Assembly: GCF_002368115.1 (NCBI RefSeq)
Contig: NZ_AP018316.1
Location: 1 to 64,000, forward strand
Source of the DNA: Dolichospermum compactum NIES-806
Lineage (GTDB): Bacteria; Cyanobacteriota; Cyanobacteriia; Cyanobacteriales; Nostocaceae
Direction: 5' to 3'
DNA: 64,000 nucleotides
The position numbers and the translations under genes were made by a program. Below, one piece after another: positions 59,694-64,000 of this stretch (position 1 is its first letter; each line of letters begins with the position of its first letter). A model generated the notes under the pieces. The model saw only the letters and a list, made by a program, of their open reading frames with translations, was not told where the DNA came from and did not search any database.

Positions 59694-60620
59694 TTATCTT
59701 TCCTTAATTTGCACAGAACGATTAAATAAATTCATAGTCAAAGAAATTATCAAACTCAAAGTTAGATAGGTGATCATAATTAACAGCATCACTTCTACAG
59801 CTTTCCCCGTTTGGTTAAAGGTTGTAGAAGCTACGAAATAAATATCAGGATAACCGATAGCGATCGCTAAACTGGAATTTTTGGTTAAATTGAGATATTG
59901 ACTAGTTAATGGGGGAATAATCACCCGCAAAGCTTGGGGAAAAATAACCAATCGCATTGCTAAACCTGGGTTTAACCCCAAGGATTTGGCTGCTTCTAGT
60001 TGTCCTGTCGGGACTGATTGAATTCCCCCGCGCACAATTTCCGCAATAAACGCACCTGTGTAAAAAGTTAACCCCAATAATAAACTAGAAAATTCTGGAG
60101 ACAAGGTAAACCAGGGAAATTGAATTCCATTTTGGCTAAAGTTAGCAAACCCCAAAAAGGAAACTTTATTTTCGGCTTTAGGAAAACTCAAGAAAACTGC
60201 AAAATACCAAAATAGCAATTGTAATAATAATGGAGTATTCCGAAAAACCTCTACATAGACAACCGTAATTTTTTTCACTAACCAATTATCTGATAATCTT
60301 GCAATTCCCGCAGTAATTCCCACAATTGTGGTGACGAAAATTCCCATTACTGCTATTCTTAGAGAATTAACTAATCCCACCAATAAAGCATAATTATAAG
60401 CATCCGTTGGTTTGTAGTTAATGAGAGTTTCCCCAATATCAAAAGATGCCTGTTGCTTGAGAAAATTAAATCCAAATTGAATTCCTAATTGCTGTAAATT
60501 TCGGCTGACATTCCCCCAGAAGATAACAAATACAAATACTGCTAAAAATACAAAAATTAGCTGAATGGCATTTTGCCAAAAGCGATAATCACGCCACAAA
60601 GGAAGTTTTGAATTGGTCAT
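59694..60620 (-). CDS. natG: amino-acid ABC transporter permease, smaller
   Basis: 308 residues, His/Glu/Gln/Arg permease type. The N-terminal helix at about 12-32 is followed by a periplasmic stretch and a transmembrane bundle. The EAA-like motif is LEAAKSLGLNPGLAMRLVIFPQALRVIIPPL near 230-260. It forms a heteromeric channel with natH. It starts 38 bp downstream of natF. The gap to natH is enlarged by the small gene at 59381. Confidence 0.88.
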   Translation of the reverse strand: MTNSKLPLWRDYRFWQNAIQLIFVFLAVFVFVIFWGNVSRNLQQLGIQFGFNFLKQQASFDIGETLINYKPTDAYNYALLVGLVNSLRIAVMGIFVTTIVGITAGIARLSDNWLVKKITVVYVEVFRNTPLLLQLLFWYFAVFLSFPKAENKVSFLGFANFSQNGIQFPWFTLSPEFSSLLLGLTFYTGAFIAEIVRGGIQSVPTGQLEAAKSLGLNPGLAMRLVIFPQALRVIIPPLTSQYLNLTKNSSLAIAIGYPDIYFVASTTFNQTGKAVEVMLLIMITYLTLSLIISLTMNLFNRSVQIKER

Positions 60621-60658
60621 TAGTCAGTTGTTAATAGTAAGAAATTTCTCTTGCTTCC

Positions 60659-61762
60659 TTAGCGGAAAGGTGGAGAATAGAGTAATCCTCCTTTCGTGGA
60701 AATTTGATTTTGTCCCCGGGGGAGATTTAGTTTTGTTTTTGCTCCCAAATTGCGATCATAAATTTCGTCATAGTTACCAACGTGCTTAATTATTTTGGCA
60801 GCAAAATCCTTTGTTAAACCAATTCCTTCGCCCAGGTTTCCTTCTGTTCCTAAAAAACGTTTGATATCGGGATCTTTACTATTAGCAAACTCTGCTAAAT
60901 TTTGAGAATTAATGCCTAATTCTTCTGCTTTCACCAAAGCATAAATAGTCCATTTGACTATATCACTCCACTGACTGTCACCCTTAGCAACTGCTGGTGC
61001 TAGAGGTTCAGAAGAAAGAACATCATCTAAAATGATATTATCGTCTGGTTTAGGTAGGGTTGTGCGTCGAGAAACCAGTGCAGAACGGTCTGTGGTTACG
61101 GCATCACAACGTCCTTCTGCATAAGTAGCAAAGGTGATATTCACATCTTCAAAAACAACGGATTTATAAGTAATTCCCCGTTTCCGCATTTGGTCTGCTA
61201 AATTTTGTTCGGTGGTAGTTCCAGTTTGCACACAAATGGCTTTGTCCTTCAGGTCTTTGATAGATTTAATATTGCTATTTTTACGGACCATGACGGCTTG
61301 ACCATCATAAAATACCACAGGGGCAAAATCTAAACCCTGGGAAGTTGCACGGCTAAAAGTCCAGCTAGTATTGCGACTGAGAATATCTACCTCTCCAGTT
61401 TGCAAAGCTGTAAATCGCTCCTTGGTGTTGAGATTGCGATATTCTACCGCATCTGGATTATCAAATACTGCTGCTGCAACAGCCCGACAAATATCAACGT
61501 CAATGCCGCTATATTTGCCGTCAGTGCCGACAAAACTAAATCCTGGTAGTTCCCCGCTAACGCCACAAACAAGCTGTCCACGGCTTTTAATGCGATTCCA
61601 GATCACGCGAGTAACTTGTCCTGGGGGGGTGCTGTCGGGATTTTGTGTATTGGGATTATTTTGTGGTTGATCATTACAGGCGCTCAGAATTAAGATTAAA
61701 GGAGCGATCGCTAAAGGCATCCCTATCCCCTGTAAAATTACAGATAATTTACTAAATTTCAT
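60659..61762 (-). CDS. natF: amino-acid ABC transporter substrate-binding lipoprotein
   Basis: 367 residues from ATG 61762. The longer frame to 61813 adds 17 residues (MFQLCGNIQRRFLGKTI) before the natural signal. The signal peptide ends with lipobox LILSAC near residues 26-31, giving a lipid-anchored protein. The SBP type 3 domain follows: LVCGVSGELPGFSF, GIDVDICRAVAAAVF, DILSRNTSWTFSRA and ICVQTGTTTEQNL. It captures amino acids for NatG/NatH. It is first in the operon. Confidence 0.88.
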   Translation of the reverse strand: MKFSKLSVILQGIGMPLAIAPLILILSACNDQPQNNPNTQNPDSTPPGQVTRVIWNRIKSRGQLVCGVSGELPGFSFVGTDGKYSGIDVDICRAVAAAVFDNPDAVEYRNLNTKERFTALQTGEVDILSRNTSWTFSRATSQGLDFAPVVFYDGQAVMVRKNSNIKSIKDLKDKAICVQTGTTTEQNLADQMRKRGITYKSVVFEDVNITFATYAEGRCDAVTTDRSALVSRRTTLPKPDDNIILDDVLSSEPLAPAVAKGDSQWSDIVKWTIYALVKAEELGINSQNLAEFANSKDPDIKRFLGTEGNLGEGIGLTKDFAAKIIKHVGNYDEIYDRNLGAKTKLNLPRGQNQISTKGGLLYSPPFR

Positions 61763-61813
61763 AATTGTTTTTCCCAAGAATCTTCTTTGGATGTTTCCAC
61801 ATAATTGAAACAT

Positions 61814-62023
61814 TTATTGATACTCGTGGCAAATATATCTTCTTAGGAGAGCAAAATTAAACATTTTGAAAATCCCTAAACCCATGAATTACGTAGGGGC
61901 AAACCCCCTATAGTTGCCCCAAATACCGGGGTAGGCACGGGGGCGCTACCCCTACATCAAATTCAAATCTTTTATATAATCAATTTTACTGACCTACCTA
62001 CAAAAAACCTCTTAATTAAGAAT
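61814..62023. other. gap with a palindromic GGGGCG...CGCCCC-type repeat
   Basis: About 61893-61957: GTAGGGGCAAACCCCCTATAG and GGGGGCGCTACCCCTAC. Dispersed palindrome of the kind common in the genome. No gene; it is the divergent promoter region of natF and grxC. Confidence 0.6.
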
Positions 62024-62344
62024 ATGCTAAATTTTCTCAACTCTCTTCTCGGTCGCCACCCAGAGCGAATCAAAGCCAATGTTGAAATTTATACTTGGCA
62101 AACTTGCCCCTACTGCATTCGCGCTAAAATGCTACTATCATGGAAAGGTGTTAATTTCACCGAATACAAAATTGACGGCGACGAAACAGCTAGAACAAGC
62201 ATGGCAGAACGCGCCGACGGTCGCCGTAGCGTCCCCCAAATTTTTATTAATAATCAACATATTGGCGGTTGTGATGACCTGTATCAATTAGATGCAAAAG
62301 CTCAACTTGACCCTCTGTTATGTCAGGTTGCGGGTAATGGGTAA
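62024..62344 (+). CDS. grxC: glutaredoxin 3
   Basis: 106 residues. The active site is CPYC in YTWQTCPYCIRAKMLL, with the TVP-equivalent RRSVPQIFIN and GGCDDLYQLD. It reduces disulfides with glutathione. The last codons (GNG-stop) come from the GGTAATGGGTAATT heptamer-like repeat, as in the CCB-like gene. The N-terminal NFLNSLLGRHPERIKAN extension of about 18 residues is usual in cyanobacterial GrxC. Confidence 0.92.
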   Translation: MLNFLNSLLGRHPERIKANVEIYTWQTCPYCIRAKMLLSWKGVNFTEYKIDGDETARTSMAERADGRRSVPQIFINNQHIGGCDDLYQLDAKAQLDPLLCQVAGNG

Positions 62345-62422
62345 TTGGTAATTTTCTTCTTCCTCTTCCTTTTCTTCCTTCGTGTCCTTCGTACCTTCGT
62401 GGTTCGTTAACTCCTGACTCCT

Positions 62423-62440
62423 GGGCGCAAGCCCTGCGCC
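62423..62440. repeat. GGGCGCAAGCCCTGCGCC palindrome
   Basis: Perfect-arm palindrome GGGCGCA..TGCGCC. Family members: 15843-15859 and 63829-63848. Confidence 0.75.
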
Positions 62441-62459
62441 CCTACCCCTTCTTCCCCTC

Positions 62460-62939
62460 ATGCTTGAACACCCAGAATATTTAAAACATCGAAAATGGAT
62501 GAATCACGCTCTGGAATTGGCACGAGTGGCTGGTGATGCTGGTGAAGTTCCCGTGGGGGCTGTGATTGTTGATATGAATAATCAATTGGTTGCTGTGGGT
62601 GAAAATCGCAAAGAGCGAGATCAAGATCCGACTGCACACGCAGAAATTATGGCGATTCGGGCTGCTAGTCAAGTTTTACAAAGTTGGCGCTTGCATCAAT
62701 GTACTTTATATGTCAATCTAGAACCCTGTCCGATGTGTGCCGGTGCTATAGTTCATGCACGATTAGGAAAATTGGTCTATGGTGTGGACGATACCAAAAC
62801 TGGCGCTATTCGTACTGTTATTAACATCCCTGATCACCCAGCCTCTAATCACAGGTTGAAAGTGGTGGGAGGTATTCTAGAATCAGACTGTCGAGAACAA
62901 TTACAAAATTGGTTTGCTACCCAACGTCAGCAAAAATAA
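62460..62939 (+). CDS. tadA: tRNA adenosine(34) deaminase
   Basis: 159 residues of the cytidine-deaminase fold. Zinc-binding motifs are HAEIMAIR (His and catalytic Glu) and PCPMCAGAIVHAR (two Cys). GEVPVGAVIV and LGKLVYGVDDTKTGA also fit TadA. It converts A34 to inosine in tRNA-Arg(ACG), an essential step. The start is ATG 62460, just after the palindrome region. Confidence 0.94.
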   Translation: MLEHPEYLKHRKWMNHALELARVAGDAGEVPVGAVIVDMNNQLVAVGENRKERDQDPTAHAEIMAIRAASQVLQSWRLHQCTLYVNLEPCPMCAGAIVHARLGKLVYGVDDTKTGAIRTVINIPDHPASNHRLKVVGGILESDCREQLQNWFATQRQQK

Positions 62940-63051
62940 CAGACACAGATCAGACTGTCCAAATGGAAAAACACAAATTACCCAAGAAAATCTACGGTGG
63001 ACATAATCAAGTTTGTGTCATCTTTTATTCGCCAAAAAATCAGCCACCGTC

Positions 63052-63819
63052 ATGATCAAATCATACTTTGCTTCTACTAACCGCCATTCAAAAACTAGAA
63101 ATACGCCTGTAAATCCATTGGTGCTTCCGAGTACCTCGCGGGTTTCGCCTTGGTTAATCCGTGTTGCTTATCTTCTAGGACGCTACATGGTTTTGCCATC
63201 TTTCTTTGGGCATATTAAAGTGACTGGAAGAGAAAATATTCCTAAAAGTGGACCGGTGATTCTTGCACCTACCCATCGTTCCCGTTGGGATTCCCTGGTT
63301 TTGCCCTACGCGACTGGTCGTTGTGTGACGGGTAGAGATATGCGATTTATGGTAACGAGTAATGAATGTCAAGGGTTGCAAGGTTGGTTTGTGCTGCGAA
63401 TGGGTGGTTTTCCTGTGAATATTGACCGTCCAGCGATCGCTACTCTCCGGCATACGGTAGAATTAATGCAGCAGGGGGAAATGTTAGTTATTTATCCCGA
63501 AGGTGGTATTCATCGTGATGGTCAACTTCATCCCCTCAAGCCGGGAATCGCTCGTTTAGCTGTGACTGCTGAATCTACCTATCCAGGATTAGATATTAAG
63601 GTTATCCCTGTCGGTATCCACTACAGTGAACCCTATCCTAATTGGGGTGCTGATGTGAATGTTCATATTGGTGAACCTATCAAAGCCGCAGATTATATGA
63701 ATGGAAATTTAAAACTAGAAGCCAAAAGGCTGACGGCAGATTTAACCCATAAATTAAAACAATTAAGTCATCAAGAAGTAGAAATTAGCGATCGCATTTT
63801 TGCAGAAATTCATAATTAA
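63052..63819 (+). CDS. PlsC-like 1-acylglycerol-3-phosphate acyltransferase
   Basis: 255 residues from ATG 63052 (13 upstream codons are rejected as they include the previous gene's spacer). An N-terminal hydrophobic segment SPWLIRVAYLLGRYMVLPSF precedes the PlsC domain: HX4D motif THRSRWDS, GGFPVNIDRP, and YPEGGIHRDG, ending in VIPVGIHY. It transfers an acyl chain to lysophosphatidic acid in membrane lipid synthesis. Several PlsC-like paralogues exist per cyanobacterium; the exact one cannot be told. Confidence 0.88.
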   Translation: MIKSYFASTNRHSKTRNTPVNPLVLPSTSRVSPWLIRVAYLLGRYMVLPSFFGHIKVTGRENIPKSGPVILAPTHRSRWDSLVLPYATGRCVTGRDMRFMVTSNECQGLQGWFVLRMGGFPVNIDRPAIATLRHTVELMQQGEMLVIYPEGGIHRDGQLHPLKPGIARLAVTAESTYPGLDIKVIPVGIHYSEPYPNWGADVNVHIGEPIKAADYMNGNLKLEAKRLTADLTHKLKQLSHQEVEISDRIFAEIHN

Positions 63820-64000
63820 AATCAGGTAGGGGCGCAGGGCTTGCGCCCATTCATAAGTTACAATCAGGAAAATTCCTCCCCTAGTTCCCATTACTTACAG
63901 GTATTTAACAAATATAATCCGATTTCAGGAATTTTTTTCAGTTAATATGTAAAAGCTAAAACCTGTAGCCAAAATATTTGGTAGCCATATTACACAACTA
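63820..64000. other. trailing non-coding sequence
   Basis: It contains the palindrome GGGGCGCAGGGCTTGCGCCC (63829-63848), the third member of that family in this window. Beyond it nothing recognisable is present before the window ends. Confidence 0.6.

Overview
The window looks like chromosome from a filamentous, heterocyst-type cyanobacterium (Nostocales, Anabaena/Dolichospermum/Nostoc-like). Support: many GCGATCGC (HIP1) octamers; heptamer short tandem repeats (GGTAATT, GGGAACA, TGTCACC, AAATCCC types) between and inside genes; and cyanobacterial genes such as nblB, rpaB, ftrC, a bidomain sucrose-phosphate synthase, a SigC-like sigma factor, Ycf46 and a natFGH-bgtA-like amino-acid transporter. 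No tRNA or rRNA gene was seen.

Layout. 1-1300: possible IS200/IS605 right end, a CBS protein and nblB. 1352-9368: a two-gene defence-like pair, PLD-helicase plus N6-adenine methyltransferase. The methyltransferase carries an in-frame insertion of REP-like palindrome arrays and a complete HUH (RAYT) transposase domain. 9400-10072: small antitoxin-like genes and a PIN-toxin relic. 10094-15628: DUF456, a CCB2/CCB4-like factor, rpaB, radA and malic enzyme. 15875-21245: sucrose-phosphate synthase, a RsbU/RsbW-like signalling pair and a LuxR-type regulator. 21344-23830: lpt genes for LPS transport. 24098-26860: DUF309, ftrC, a decayed DUF58 gene and mtnA.

27539-40229 is the most unusual region. 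It holds a coiled-coil protein, a radical-SAM activase-like protein, three P-loop GTPase-like proteins (two clearly paralogous), an 823-residue membrane protein, a membrane protein with an FHA-like tail, a membrane-anchored vWA protein, an antisense DUF4351/Rpn-type gene, a small unknown protein and a Ycf46-type AAA+ ATPase. The composition suggests an NTP-dependent membrane-associated system, possibly for conflict or stress. I do not recognise it as a named system.

40271-45164 is cobalamin synthesis: cobL on the minus strand, and a cobalamin riboswitch upstream of cobG-cobH-cobI. hicBA lies between them. 45488-53918: a 2Fe-2S protein, dps, carB, the sigma factor, DUF760 and a MutT-type Nudix enzyme. 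54210-57152: a GmrSD-like DUF262/DUF1524 restriction protein, a higBA pair and fragments. 57249-61762: the amino-acid ABC transporter, all on the minus strand. 62024-63819: glutaredoxin, tadA and a PlsC-like acyltransferase. Several MITE-like and palindromic repeat families are scattered through the accessory stretches, some inside coding sequence (methyltransferase, cobG, carB) and one inside the riboswitch.
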